DNA of 10,741 nucleotides from Pseudomonadota bacterium (GCA_018241865.1 JAFECY010000272.1:1-10741); one strand, 5' to 3'. Positions 1 through 7,230 are shown, counted from the first letter of the stretch. Made by a program: numbers and translations. The notes: a model not told the origin generated them from the letters alone.

Positions 1-414
1 GCCGGCATAGGCGGGTGCGGCATTACTGCGGGGTTTACCTTTTAGCATGCGGAAGATGAACATCACCGCGAAGACCAGCAAGCCGATCATCAGCATGGTG
101 CTAATCATGCTGGCCAGTGCACCGCCGATGCCGAAGTGCGATAGCAAGGCGCCGAGGCCAAGGCCGAGCAATGCGCCGCCGAGGATGCCTTTCCACGGAC
201 TAGCTGGTTTCGGCGGGGTGGCGGGTGTTGCTGGATTGGCCGGTTTCGCTGCGGCAGCCGGGCTGTTTTGCGCCGGTGCGTTCGATTGGCGGGTAACTTT
301 GTTCGACTGTTTGCCGAAGGAACCGCCGCCGCCGAATCGCTTGGCTTCGACGGCGGAGATGCCGAGCGACAGCCCGAGCACGGCTACCAAGATGGTTGCC
401 ATCCATTTTTTCAT
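1..414 (-). CDS. Tim44-like domain protein, N-terminal part (cut by window edge)
   Basis: Reading from ATG at 414-412, the frame stays open for 138 codons to base 1, so the C-terminus is missing. Residues 1-24 are a signal peptide or signal anchor (MKK start, hydrophobic core, AVEA before K25). A glycine-rich basic segment (KRFGGGGSFGKQS) follows, then an Ala/Pro-rich linker at 45-73, then hydrophobic Gly-rich stretches at 76-101 and 103-124 that look membrane-embedded. This order is characteristic of bacterial Tim44-like proteins of beta- and gammaproteobacteria, whose Tim44 domain comes next and here would lie outside the window. Their function is not well established; membrane association is inferred. 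A strong ribosome binding site, GAGGAG (complement of 421-426), lies 6 nt before the start and fixes it. The gene diverges from the receiver gene at 690. Confidence 0.85.
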   Translation of the reverse strand, partial: MKKWMATILVAVLGLSLGISAVEAKRFGGGGSFGKQSNKVTRQSNAPAQNSPAAAAKPANPATPATPPKPASPWKGILGGALLGLGLGALLSHFGIGGALASMISTMLMIGLLVFAVMFIFRMLKGKPRSNAAPAYAG

Positions 415-689
415 GTATTGCTCCTCAAGAGTTGCGTGCGCGTGTGAAACGGTCGCGCTTTCCGTCGTAACTTGGTTATGCTAGCTTCGGCCTGCTCTAA
501 TGAAAAGCGAAGGAATCCGAAAACTGACTCTGAAAAAACCGAAGTAATTACCAAGTACTGACGATAAACCAAGCTTGGTGAGCAGGCATAGGCTGGTGCA
601 CAATGCCTGCATGGCAATCAACCGACATTCCCTCGTCATGCGTGGTCGCGCGCTAGTCCTCCCCTCCTTCAAGCATAGGGGAGTCGATC
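415..689. promoter_or_regulatory. Divergent intergenic region, Tim44-like gene / receiver gene
   Basis: This 275-bp gap must hold promoters for both flanking genes. I could not fix a convincing -35/-10 pair for either. It contains a perfect 12-bp palindrome, ACCAAGCTTGGT, at 568-579. Two related half-motifs lie upstream: ACTTGGT at 470-476 and ACCAAGT at 550-556. Minus-strand open frames across this stretch have no credible ribosome binding site or family resemblance and were not called. Confidence 0.5.
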
Positions 690-1091
690 GTGATTAAAGT
701 GGTGGTGATCGATGGCAATGCCATTTCACGCAATCTCTTGACCACTTTGTTGGTCAACGGCGGGTATGAGTTGGCGGGCGACGGCAATGCGAGTGCGGCC
801 AGCTTGGCTAGTCTTGCTCGGTTGATGCCGCAAGTAGTCTGCATCGATCTCGGCGACGGTGGGATGGACTTACTCGATGCCGTGCGTGCCGCCATGCCGA
901 AGGCGCTGATCTTTTTGGTATCCGGCCGCATGGATGCCGATACGGTGCAGGCAGCGGTGCAACGCCAAGTCAGCGGCTTCATCGTCAAGCCCTTCAAAGG
1001 CGATACCGTGCTCAACACCATTCGCAACGCCATCATCAAGCTCGCACGCCAGCATCGCGCCGCCGCCAATCCGGGCGATATATCCGAATAG
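690..1091 (+). CDS. Stand-alone response regulator receiver protein, 133 aa
   Basis: A single receiver (REC) domain fills residues 2-118, with no output domain. Visible landmarks are beta-1 VVVIDGN with D8, the phosphoacceptor candidate D53 (VVCIDLGDGG), the switch residue S78 (FLVSG), and K100-P101 (FIVKPF). The second acid of the usual DD pair, D13 in CheY and a direct Mg2+ ligand, is Gly9 here, so phosphorylation may be weak or altered. Proteins with this DGN-type beta-1 motif are, as I recall, common short receivers in Burkholderiales, but the role of this one is unknown; CheY-like protein-protein signalling is the usual inference. The start is GTG at 690, chosen because AGGGGAG (677-683) lies 6 nt upstream. 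The stop is TAG. A 142-bp gap separates it from the AsmA gene on the same strand. Confidence 0.85.
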   Translation: MIKVVVIDGNAISRNLLTTLLVNGGYELAGDGNASAASLASLARLMPQVVCIDLGDGGMDLLDAVRAAMPKALIFLVSGRMDADTVQAAVQRQVSGFIVKPFKGDTVLNTIRNAIIKLARQHRAAANPGDISE

Positions 1092-1102
1092 CTATTTTGC
1101 AC

Positions 1103-1171
1103 CACGGCGAAAATGACATATGGTTTTTTGGCTTTGCCGTGTTCGCCGTGCTTAATGGTTTTTCTGATTTT
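1103..1171 (+). terminator. Possible weak terminator after the receiver gene
   Basis: CACGGCGAA (1103-1111) is repeated perfectly in inverted orientation as TTCGCCGTG (1142-1150). A second, nearly matching arm, TTTGCCGTG, lies at 1133-1141. A T-rich stretch follows (1158-1171). The 30-nt loop and the interrupted T-run make this a poor intrinsic terminator; it could equally be chance or a different structure. Confidence 0.25.
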
Positions 1172-1233
1172 GCGTAAGCCTTGGATAAATGGCTGGATGT
1201 AAAATCAAGGGACATTTATTCTGATCGTACGCC

Positions 1234-3585
1234 ATGCCAAAAATTATCAAGATCGTCGCCATTGCCGTTGCTGCTGTCCTCGCCTTGCTGGCCGCCGGGA
1301 TCGGCATCCTCGTCACCACCTTCAATCCCAACGATTACAAGTCGTTGATCGTGCGCACGGTGCAGGAAAAGAAGCAGCGCACGCTCGCTATCCCCGGGGA
1401 CATCAAGCTGACTTTTTTCCCACGCATCGGCGCCGATCTCGGCCGAGTGACGCTGTCCGAGCATCAGGGTAGCGCGGAATTTCTTTCGGTGGACAAGGCG
1501 CAAGTGTCGTTGGCGCTGCTGCCGCTGCTGAAGAAGCAACTGGTGGTGGACAAGGTGATCGTTGACGGCCTGCATGCCAACATCCGTCGCAACAAAGACG
1601 GCAGCACCAACTTCGACGATCTGCTGTCGAAGGGAGCATCCTCGGGCGAACAACTCAAGTTCGATATCGACAGCGTCGATATTAGCAATGCCGGCGTGCG
1701 CCTCGACGATCAACAGGCCAAGCGTACCATCAGTGTGGAAAAATTGAACCTGAAGAGCGGCAAGATTGCCAACGGCGTGCCGAGCAATATGGCGCTCAAC
1801 GCGGAAATCAAGAGCAGCAATCCGGCGCTCGACGCCAAGGTGGCGCTCAAGAGCGATTTCACCATCGATCTCGACAAGCAGCACTTCATCCTCAAAAACA
1901 TGGACGCCGGCATTCAGGGGCGTTTGCTTGATATTACCGATGCCGTCTTGCGTCTAAGCGGCAACGCTGATTTGAAGCCGGCCGACAAGCGTTTTGCGCT
2001 GGATGGCGTGCGCTTTTCCGGCAACGGCAAGCATGCGGCGCAAGCAGTGGAATTCACCATCAACGTGCCGCGATTGGCGATCACCGACGACAAAGTCAGC
2101 GGCGACAAATTCGATGGCGTGTTCGATCTGACCGAAGGTGCGCGCAAAATCGATCTGCACATTGCCGCACCCGGTTTCGAGGGTTCGCCACAGGCTTTCC
2201 GTATTCCTTCGATCACGCTCGACGCTGCGGTGAAGGAAGCGGCGCTCGACGCCAAGGCGACGATTTCCGGCGCGTTCAGCGGTGACATCGATAAATTGCT
2301 GTTTACTTCACCACAGCTCAAGCTGGCGTTGTCCGGCAAGCAGGGCGCAACCGCAATCGATGGCAAACTCACCACGCCGTTGACGGCCAATTTTAAAAAT
2401 CAGGTGATCGATCTGTCGGCCATCGACGCCGTCTTCGCCTTACCGAATCCGGGCGGCGGCAGTCTCAAGTTGAATGCGGCCGGCAACGTGCGCGCCGATC
2501 TCGGCAAGCAAAACGTCGCGGCGGCGCTGAAGGGCAAACTCGATGAAAGCAGCTTCGACGCCAAATTCGGCCTGACGACATTTGCAAAGCCGGCCTACAA
2601 CTTCGACATCGATATCGATCGCATCGACGCCGACCGCTATCAAGGCAAACCAGCAGAAGGCAAATCGGCAGCCGGCGGCGAAGCATCAACCGCCCAGGCA
2701 TCTGCGCCGATCGATTTGTCTGCCCTGCAAGGTTTGCGGGCGAACGGCACGCTCAAGGTCGGCGCGCTCAAGGCCGTCAATCTGAAGCTCGCCAACGTGC
2801 GCGCCGATATCCGCGCCGCCGATGGCGTGGTCAGTGTGAGTCCGCTGACGGCGGGACTATATGGCGGCAGCGCTAGCGGCGCATTGTCGGCGGGCGGTGG
2901 CAAGGCGCCGCACTTCAGTGTGCGTCAGACCTTGAGCGGCATCAACGTCGGCCCCTTGCTGAAGGACGCCATCGGCAAAGAGCCGATCGAGGGACGTGGC
3001 AATGTCAGTCTCGATATCAAGACCGCCGGCGCCACGATCGTGCAAATCAAGAAAGCGCTCGCCGGCAATGCGAAACTGGAATTGCGCGACGGTGCGCTGC
3101 ACGGCGTCAACATCGCGCAAACGATTCGTAACGCCAAAGCCAAGCTAGGCGAATTGCGCGGCAACCCGGCTCCGCAAAACGGTACGGCGGGTGCTGCCGA
3201 AAAAACCGATTTCAGTGAAATGAGCGCCAGCTTCCAGGTCGCCGACGGCGTCGCCCACAATGAGGACTTGAACATGAAATCGCCGCTGCTGCGCGTTGGC
3301 GGTAAGGGCGATATCGACATCGGCAACGATCGCCTCGATTACTTGGTGCAAGCCACTATTGTCTCTAACCTGCAGGGTCAAGGCGGCCCCGAGCTGCAAG
3401 CTATGAAAGGTTTGACGATTCCAGTGCGGCTGTCTGGGCCATTCAGCGCGATTGGTTACAGCGTTGATTTCCAAGGCTTAATCAAAGGTCTGGCGCAGCA
3501 AAAAATCGACGAGAAAAAAGACGAGATCAAGGCAAAGGCGCGCGAACAAATTCAAGACAAGTTGAAAGGATTGTTCGGGAAATAA
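1234..3585 (+). CDS. AsmA-family protein, 783 aa
   Basis: This is a full-length AsmA-type protein. Residues 4-29 form one N-terminal membrane helix, followed by the family's FNPNDYK segment and a long periplasmic beta-rich region with alternating hydrophobic and polar strands. The family's C-terminal region is recognisable from about residue 540 (GLYGGSASG, then SLDIKTAGA and ELRDGALHGVNIAQ) to about 740 (DYLVQATIV, IPVRLSGPFS). The last ~30 residues are a Lys/Glu-rich helical tail ending GLFGK. AsmA-like proteins are anchored in the inner membrane and span the periplasm; in E. coli, relatives (TamB, YhdP, YdbH) take part in phospholipid transport to the outer membrane, and AsmA affects outer-membrane assembly. 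The exact role here is inferred from family only. An in-frame TGA at 1222 leaves 1234 as the first start. It lacks a good ribosome binding site: the nearest purine run, AAGGGA, is about 21 nt away. Confidence 0.93.
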   Translation: MPKIIKIVAIAVAAVLALLAAGIGILVTTFNPNDYKSLIVRTVQEKKQRTLAIPGDIKLTFFPRIGADLGRVTLSEHQGSAEFLSVDKAQVSLALLPLLKKQLVVDKVIVDGLHANIRRNKDGSTNFDDLLSKGASSGEQLKFDIDSVDISNAGVRLDDQQAKRTISVEKLNLKSGKIANGVPSNMALNAEIKSSNPALDAKVALKSDFTIDLDKQHFILKNMDAGIQGRLLDITDAVLRLSGNADLKPADKRFALDGVRFSGNGKHAAQAVEFTINVPRLAITDDKVSGDKFDGVFDLTEGARKIDLHIAAPGFEGSPQAFRIPSITLDAAVKEAALDAKATISGAFSGDIDKLLFTSPQLKLALSGKQGATAIDGKLTTPLTANFKNQVIDLSAIDAVFALPNPGGGSLKLNAAGNVRADLGKQNVAAALKGKLDESSFDAKFGLTTFAKPAYNFDIDIDRIDADRYQGKPAEGKSAAGGEASTAQASAPIDLSALQGLRANGTLKVGALKAVNLKLANVRADIRAADGVVSVSPLTAGLYGGSASGALSAGGGKAPHFSVRQTLSGINVGPLLKDAIGKEPIEGRGNVSLDIKTAGATIVQIKKALAGNAKLELRDGALHGVNIAQTIRNAKAKLGELRGNPAPQNGTAGAAEKTDFSEMSASFQVADGVAHNEDLNMKSPLLRVGGKGDIDIGNDRLDYLVQATIVSNLQGQGGPELQAMKGLTIPVRLSGPFSAIGYSVDFQGLIKGLAQQKIDEKKDEIKAKAREQIQDKLKGLFGK

Positions 3586-3619
3586 GGTTTGCAAACTGTG
3601 TGAAATGCGCGCTGATCTA

Positions 3620-3649
3620 TTGACAGTTAATCGCCGAACGGCGTACTTT
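3620..3649 (+). promoter_or_regulatory. Candidate sigma70 promoter for the 292-aa receiver gene
   Basis: A consensus -35, TTGACA (3620-3625), is followed after 18 bp by TACTTT (3644-3649), a weak -10 with 3 of 6 matches. The spacer contains an inverted repeat CGCCG-AA-CGGCG (3632-3643), which could be a small operator or chance. Transcription from here would give a leader of roughly 18 nt to ATG 3674 or 57 nt to ATG 3713. Confidence 0.4.
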
Positions 3650-3673
3650 GTCCGTTCCATTCATCGCTAGCCG

Positions 3674-4552
3674 ATGACAAAAAAAGCATCGGACAGGAAG
3701 CACCGGAACGTCATGGAAAACGAAACCCGAGTCGAATTACGAATCGAGATTGCCGGCTTTAGCCAGCGTGAACATATGCTGCTGTTGTCGGTGCTCAAGG
3801 TTTCCGAGTTGCGTCGTTTTGTTTACCGCGAGTGGCGCAAGGAAGGCGGTGATCTGCCGAATTGTCTGCTGATCGATATCGACAATCCCGAAAATCGGAT
3901 GCGTTGCGATTTAGAGGCGCTACGGCCGGGACGTTATCCGATTGTCGCCGTTGGCGCGGCCTTGCCCGACAAACCGGCATTTGCCGCTCACGTTAAACGC
4001 CCGGTGCGTTGGGCGGAAATTCTGCACACCATCGATGTCGCGCTGAAAATCCCCGTCGATGCGCCCACCACCGATGCCCGTCAAGCCGAAAAACTGAGCA
4101 CCGTCAGCAATGAACTGGAAGTTGGCCAGATCGATAACTGGTACGACCGCAGCAAGCCGGTGGAATTTCAAAGTGATCCAGCCGTGCTGGTGGTAGATCC
4201 CGATCCGGCCGCGGGCGATTATGTCTCGTCCAAATTGGCCGGTACGGGTTATCGGGTCGATCGCGCGCAGAACATGGCCGACGCCATCGTGTTGCTGGAT
4301 CAGCATCGCTACAACTGTGTGATCCACGAGCTGGATTTGCCGGATCAGCCCGGCCTCGAATTGTGCGCCCTGCTCAAGCAAAAGCAAGATCGTCGTCGCA
4401 CGGCTTCGGTCATTCTCACCGCGCGTCAGGAGCCGCTCGATCGCGTGCGCGCCATGTCGGCCGGTTGCGATGCCTATCTCAACAAACCGATTCAGCCCAT
4501 TCTGCTGCTGCGCACGCTGGAAAAATTTCTGCCCGATTGGCGCACCCGCTAA
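3674..4552 (+). CDS. Atypical response regulator: degenerate receiver half plus receiver with Glu at the phospho-site, 292 aa
   Basis: The C-terminal half (about 168-292) is a receiver domain: beta-1 VLVVDPDP (D175), a phosphoacceptor region VIHELDLPDQPGLEL, switch residue T249 (VILTA), and K271-P272 (YLNKPI). Aligned on the Pro four residues after the phospho-site, the acceptor Asp is Glu219 and the second acid of the DD pair is Pro176. The N-terminal half (about 20-125) looks like a decayed receiver: LLIDID at 65-70, PIVAVGAA at 89-96 and VKRPVRWAEIL at 107-117. A linker of about 40 residues joins the halves. There is no DNA-binding or enzymatic output domain, so it probably acts by protein contacts, possibly independent of phosphorylation. 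ATG 3674 has no ribosome binding site; ATG 3713 (M14) has GGAA 4 nt upstream and may be the true start. Its TAA abuts the stop of the convergent hydrolase gene. Confidence 0.85.
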   Translation: MTKKASDRKHRNVMENETRVELRIEIAGFSQREHMLLLSVLKVSELRRFVYREWRKEGGDLPNCLLIDIDNPENRMRCDLEALRPGRYPIVAVGAALPDKPAFAAHVKRPVRWAEILHTIDVALKIPVDAPTTDARQAEKLSTVSNELEVGQIDNWYDRSKPVEFQSDPAVLVVDPDPAAGDYVSSKLAGTGYRVDRAQNMADAIVLLDQHRYNCVIHELDLPDQPGLELCALLKQKQDRRRTASVILTARQEPLDRVRAMSAGCDAYLNKPIQPILLLRTLEKFLPDWRTR

Positions 4553-5338
4553 TCAGGTTTGCGCCACTAAAAATTTCTGCAACACGGCGTTGAATGCGGC
4601 CGGTTTTTCCATCGGCAATGCGTGACGCGAGTCGGCCACCACTTCCAGTTGCGCGCCGGGGATTTTGGCCACATACGCCTGCTTGAACGACAGCGGGGTG
4701 TAATCCTTGTCGGCGGCAACCACCAGCACTGGACAAGTGATGCCGCCAATCCGATCCGCCACACTCCAGCCGATCAATGCGCGGAAAGCATGTTCGTACG
4801 CCAGTGGATCGTTGTGCGCGAAGCGTTCGATGAAACCGTCGCGCGCTGCGTGAGACTCGGGCGCGGGAAACAACTTCATGCCGAGGGTCTTGCCTAGCTT
4901 GGCGATATCGCCCCGGCGCACCGTGTAGAGGCGTAGCCAGACGCCAAATTTCTGCAACAGATTACGCACGATGGCTTCCGGCCCGCTGTTGACGACGGTG
5001 AGAGTTTTGACCAACTCGGGATGATCGAGCGTCAACTGAAAACCAATCACACCGCCGAGCGAAATGCCGACCACGTGTGCGGCGTCGATGTCGAGGCCGC
5101 GCAGCAAAGCCGCCACGTCGGCGGCGAATAGCGCGATGCTGTAAGGGCCGGCTGGTTTGCTGGAGTGGCCGTGGCCGCGCAAATCCAAGCTGATGACTTT
5201 GTATTGTTTGGCGAAGGCCGCCATCTGCGGCTCCCAATCGCTATGGGTCGAGCCGAGGCCGTGAATGAATAGCAGCGCCGGGCCTGCGCCCTGCATGTCG
5301 TATGCGATGTCGATGCCGTTGGCTTGCAGTCGCGCCAT
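4553..5338 (-). CDS. Alpha/beta-fold hydrolase, 261 aa
   Basis: This is a complete, compact alpha/beta hydrolase of the usual length. Visible motifs are the oxyanion-hole HG (H26-G27 in LLFIHGLGS), DLRGHGHS at 52-59, the nucleophile elbow G-I-S-L-G with Ser93, an acid candidate at D210 or D212 (VVAADKDYT), and the catalytic His239 (DSRHALPME). A helical cap lies between about 125 and 195. The general look resembles 3-oxoadipate enol-lactonase (PcaD) and related carboxylesterases, but no other protocatechuate genes are nearby, so the substrate is not assigned. It is probably cytoplasmic, as there is no signal peptide. The start ATG 5338-5336 is supported by GAGGAA 5 nt upstream on the minus strand. 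It is the last gene of the minus-strand run, 126 bp after the acyltransferase, and converges with the receiver gene with no intergenic bases. Confidence 0.92.
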   Translation of the reverse strand: MARLQANGIDIAYDMQGAGPALLFIHGLGSTHSDWEPQMAAFAKQYKVISLDLRGHGHSSKPAGPYSIALFAADVAALLRGLDIDAAHVVGISLGGVIGFQLTLDHPELVKTLTVVNSGPEAIVRNLLQKFGVWLRLYTVRRGDIAKLGKTLGMKLFPAPESHAARDGFIERFAHNDPLAYEHAFRALIGWSVADRIGGITCPVLVVAADKDYTPLSFKQAYVAKIPGAQLEVVADSRHALPMEKPAAFNAVLQKFLVAQT

Positions 5339-5371
5339 GTTTTCCTCGTACTGAAATATCGAATGAATGCG

Positions 5372-5409
5372 GGCTTACGCAAAAAACGAACAAGCATTTT
5401 GTGTAAGCC
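5372..5409. repeat. 13-bp inverted repeat upstream of the hydrolase gene
   Basis: GGCTTACGCAAAA (5372-5384) and TTTTGTGTAAGCC (5397-5409) form a stem with 12 Watson-Crick pairs and one G-T, around a 12-nt loop. It lies 34 bp upstream of the hydrolase start, between that gene and the acyltransferase stop. No T-run follows the stem on either strand, so it is not a standard terminator. It may be an operator, a leader structure or a small repeat. The left arm's reverse complement recurs exactly at 1168-1180, upstream of the AsmA gene. Confidence 0.55.
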
Positions 5410-5464
5410 TATGAGTACTATAAAGCTGCTAGGTTGCTGCGCCCACTATCCGGCCGGAGAGGCG

Positions 5465-6208
5465 CTATTCGAGATACTGCGCGTTCCAGCGCGTGTACAG
5501 TGCATAGGCCGCCGCTTTCATCGCATGTTTGTCGGCGTAATCTTTCGGATCGAGTGGGTCGTACACATAATAATTGGCGCGGTTGTTGACCGTCTTCATC
5601 ATGTGTAGGATTTTTTGCGGCAAGGTGTACGGCGGCTGCCATTCAAAATCATCCTGCGCCTCGTAATGCAGGAATACCGGCAGGATCGGAATGCCAGTGC
5701 GGATCGACACATCGAACGCACCCGACTTGAAGACAGTGAATAGTCGTCGTCCCTTGCAACCGCCTTCCGGGTAGAGCGCGATATTTTGTCCGGCGTTGAC
5801 TGCATCCACCATAGTTTGAATTACCTCGCGCCGCGAAGCCGGATCGTCGCGGTCAACGAACAGCGTGCCGGCCGCTTTGCTGATGCGACCAACGATGAAC
5901 CAGTCCTGCACTTGCGTCTTGGCCAGCGATACCACGTCGAACACGGCGGGAATACCGATATCCTCGAAGGCGGAAGGATGGTTGGCGATCAGGATGAAGC
6001 GTTGCGGCAGATGCGCGCGGTTCTTCTGATGCACCCGCAAGTCGATGTCGAGCGCGCGCACGAAGGTGCGGCACCACACATTGAACAGACGCGCCACCGG
6101 ATGCTTGCCCTTCCACGGCAGCCAAGTCAGCAGCCAGATCAGCGCAGTGAAGAGGATGAAATCGATCCAGCCGATGATCTTGCGCAGCAGGCGCAGCAAC
6201 TGCAACAT
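5465..6208 (-). CDS. PlsC-like lysophospholipid / 1-acylglycerol-3-phosphate acyltransferase family, 247 aa
   Basis: This is a membrane-associated acyltransferase of the PlsC/LPLAT family, which moves an acyl chain from acyl-ACP or acyl-CoA to a glycerol-phosphate or similar acceptor. A hydrophobic segment at 12-31 anchors it. Block I is FILIANHPSAFED (71-83), with N76 and H77. Block II resembles AAGTLFVDRDD (112-122), block III is YPEGG (146-150) and block IV is GIPILPVFL (172-180). The usual NHx4D has a Glu (E82) where the Asp is expected and an Asp one residue later (D83). The usual EGT or EGR of block III reads EGG. The acceptor is therefore uncertain, and another lipid acyltransferase role is possible. 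The start ATG 6208-6206 has GGGAG a few bases upstream on the minus strand. The gene sits 168 bp downstream of ppk2 and upstream of the hydrolase gene. Confidence 0.88.
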   Translation of the reverse strand: MLQLLRLLRKIIGWIDFILFTALIWLLTWLPWKGKHPVARLFNVWCRTFVRALDIDLRVHQKNRAHLPQRFILIANHPSAFEDIGIPAVFDVVSLAKTQVQDWFIVGRISKAAGTLFVDRDDPASRREVIQTMVDAVNAGQNIALYPEGGCKGRRLFTVFKSGAFDVSIRTGIPILPVFLHYEAQDDFEWQPPYTLPQKILHMMKTVNNRANYYVYDPLDPKDYADKHAMKAAAYALYTRWNAQYLE

Positions 6209-6261
6209 GAGGGCTCCCTGATTATTGAATCGTCAGAAAAAACGACAGCTCGCCGCCAACG

Positions 6262-6300
6262 CCCCCTCCCCTTTAAGGGGAGGGTTAGGGTGGGGATGGG
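6262..6300. repeat. REP-like GC-rich palindromic element
   Basis: A 10-bp perfect inverted repeat, CCCTCCCCTT (6264-6273) and AAGGGGAGGG (6275-6284), is followed by the G-rich tail TTAGGGTGGGGATGGG (6285-6300). This arrangement matches a widely dispersed intergenic palindrome known from many proteobacterial genomes. It lies in the 168-bp gap between the ppk2 stop and the acyltransferase start. No T-run follows, so intrinsic termination is unlikely. It may stabilise or attenuate the upstream message. Confidence 0.6.
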
Positions 6301-6376
6301 GTATATCAGCGCGAATGCTCCACCTTCATCCCAGTCGCCCCATATTTTTGCACGCGGCTTCTTTCGGCGAAACCCC

Positions 6377-7186
6377 CTACTCCACCTTCGTCTTGAAATA
6401 CGTCGGATTCGGCGGCGGATACTGCAGCTTCATATCTTCCAGCGTCTCCAGCACGATGGAAGCGATTGCTAAATCGCGTTGCGTTTTGCTGTCAGCCGGA
6501 ATCACATACCAAGGCGCGGCATCGCTATCGGTTTCGCTGATCGCCTTTTCATAGAAACGCTGGTAATCGTTCCAGTGTTGGCGTTCCGTGAGGTCGTTGA
6601 GATCGACCTTCCAGTGTTTGTTCGGATCGGCGAGCCGTGCTTCTAGACGGCTCTTCTGTTCGTCGCGCGAGATGTGCAGGAAAAATTTCAGCAGCACCGT
6701 GCCGGTCTCGACCAGCATGCGCTCGAAGTCGCGGATGTGCTGGTAGCGGCGCTTGCATTCTTTCGCGTCGATTTGTTCGTGCACCGCCGGCCACAACACG
6801 TCTTCGTAATGGCTGCGATTGAAGATCACCGTCTCGCGTTGTGCCGGCACTTCGCGATGCACGCGCCACAGGTAATCATGCTCGCGCTCGACGGTGGTGG
6901 GCGTCTTGAAAGACACGCAGCGCACGCCGAGCGGATCGAGCTGATGAAACACGCCGCGCACCACGCCATCCTTGCCGCTGGTATCCATGCCTTGCAGCAC
7001 GATGAGCAATTTACGGTCGTGCTCGGCGTAAAACAGGTCTTGCAGCGCGCCGATTGTTTGCGCCAGTTCGGCGGTGCGTGCTTGGTCTTTCGATTTGTCG
7101 CCGGAAGTCAGCGGTTTGTTATTGGCGTCGCCTTCCTTCAGCTTCAATGGCAATTTCGTGCGGAATAGTTTTTGCGCCGATCCCAT
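6377..7186 (-). CDS. ppk2: Polyphosphate kinase 2 (PPK2 family, class I-like), 269 aa
   Basis: PPK2 enzymes transfer phosphate between polyphosphate and nucleotides, typically phosphorylating ADP or GDP. The diagnostic pieces are all present: Walker A GMDTSGKDG at 66-74, the segment LGVRCVSFKTPTTVE at 86-100, the Walker B-like FNRSHYEDVL at 122-131, and the lid region with SRLEARLADPNKHWK at 179-193 and TERQHWNDYQ at 200-209. Single-domain length near 270 residues fits class I. It should be cytosolic and link polyphosphate stores to nucleotide charging. The frame extends upstream to a TTG at 7234 and an ATG at 7219, but ATG 7186-7184 is preferred because GGGAGAGG lies just upstream and residues then begin MGSAQKLFR, as in the family. 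It starts 44 bp after the Lrp/AsnC stop on the same strand, so cotranscription is plausible. Confidence 0.94.
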   Translation of the reverse strand: MGSAQKLFRTKLPLKLKEGDANNKPLTSGDKSKDQARTAELAQTIGALQDLFYAEHDRKLLIVLQGMDTSGKDGVVRGVFHQLDPLGVRCVSFKTPTTVEREHDYLWRVHREVPAQRETVIFNRSHYEDVLWPAVHEQIDAKECKRRYQHIRDFERMLVETGTVLLKFFLHISRDEQKSRLEARLADPNKHWKVDLNDLTERQHWNDYQRFYEKAISETDSDAAPWYVIPADSKTQRDLAIASIVLETLEDMKLQYPPPNPTYFKTKVE

Positions 7187-7230
7187 GTGCCTCTCCCGAA
7201 ACGATGACCGAGCCAGCATAGCATGTGGCG

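Noticed and set aside
47..484. 145-codon plus-strand open frame at the left edge
   Set aside because: It is antisense to the Tim44-like gene, which has a signal peptide, strong ribosome binding site and family-typical sequence.
1914..2390. Minus-strand open frames inside the AsmA gene (also 1216-1884)
   Set aside because: No family resemblance or ribosome binding sites; the AsmA frame is continuous and typical across the region.
4553..5338. Naming the hydrolase pcaD (3-oxoadipate enol-lactonase)
   Set aside because: Resemblance is only general and there are no other protocatechuate pathway genes nearby.
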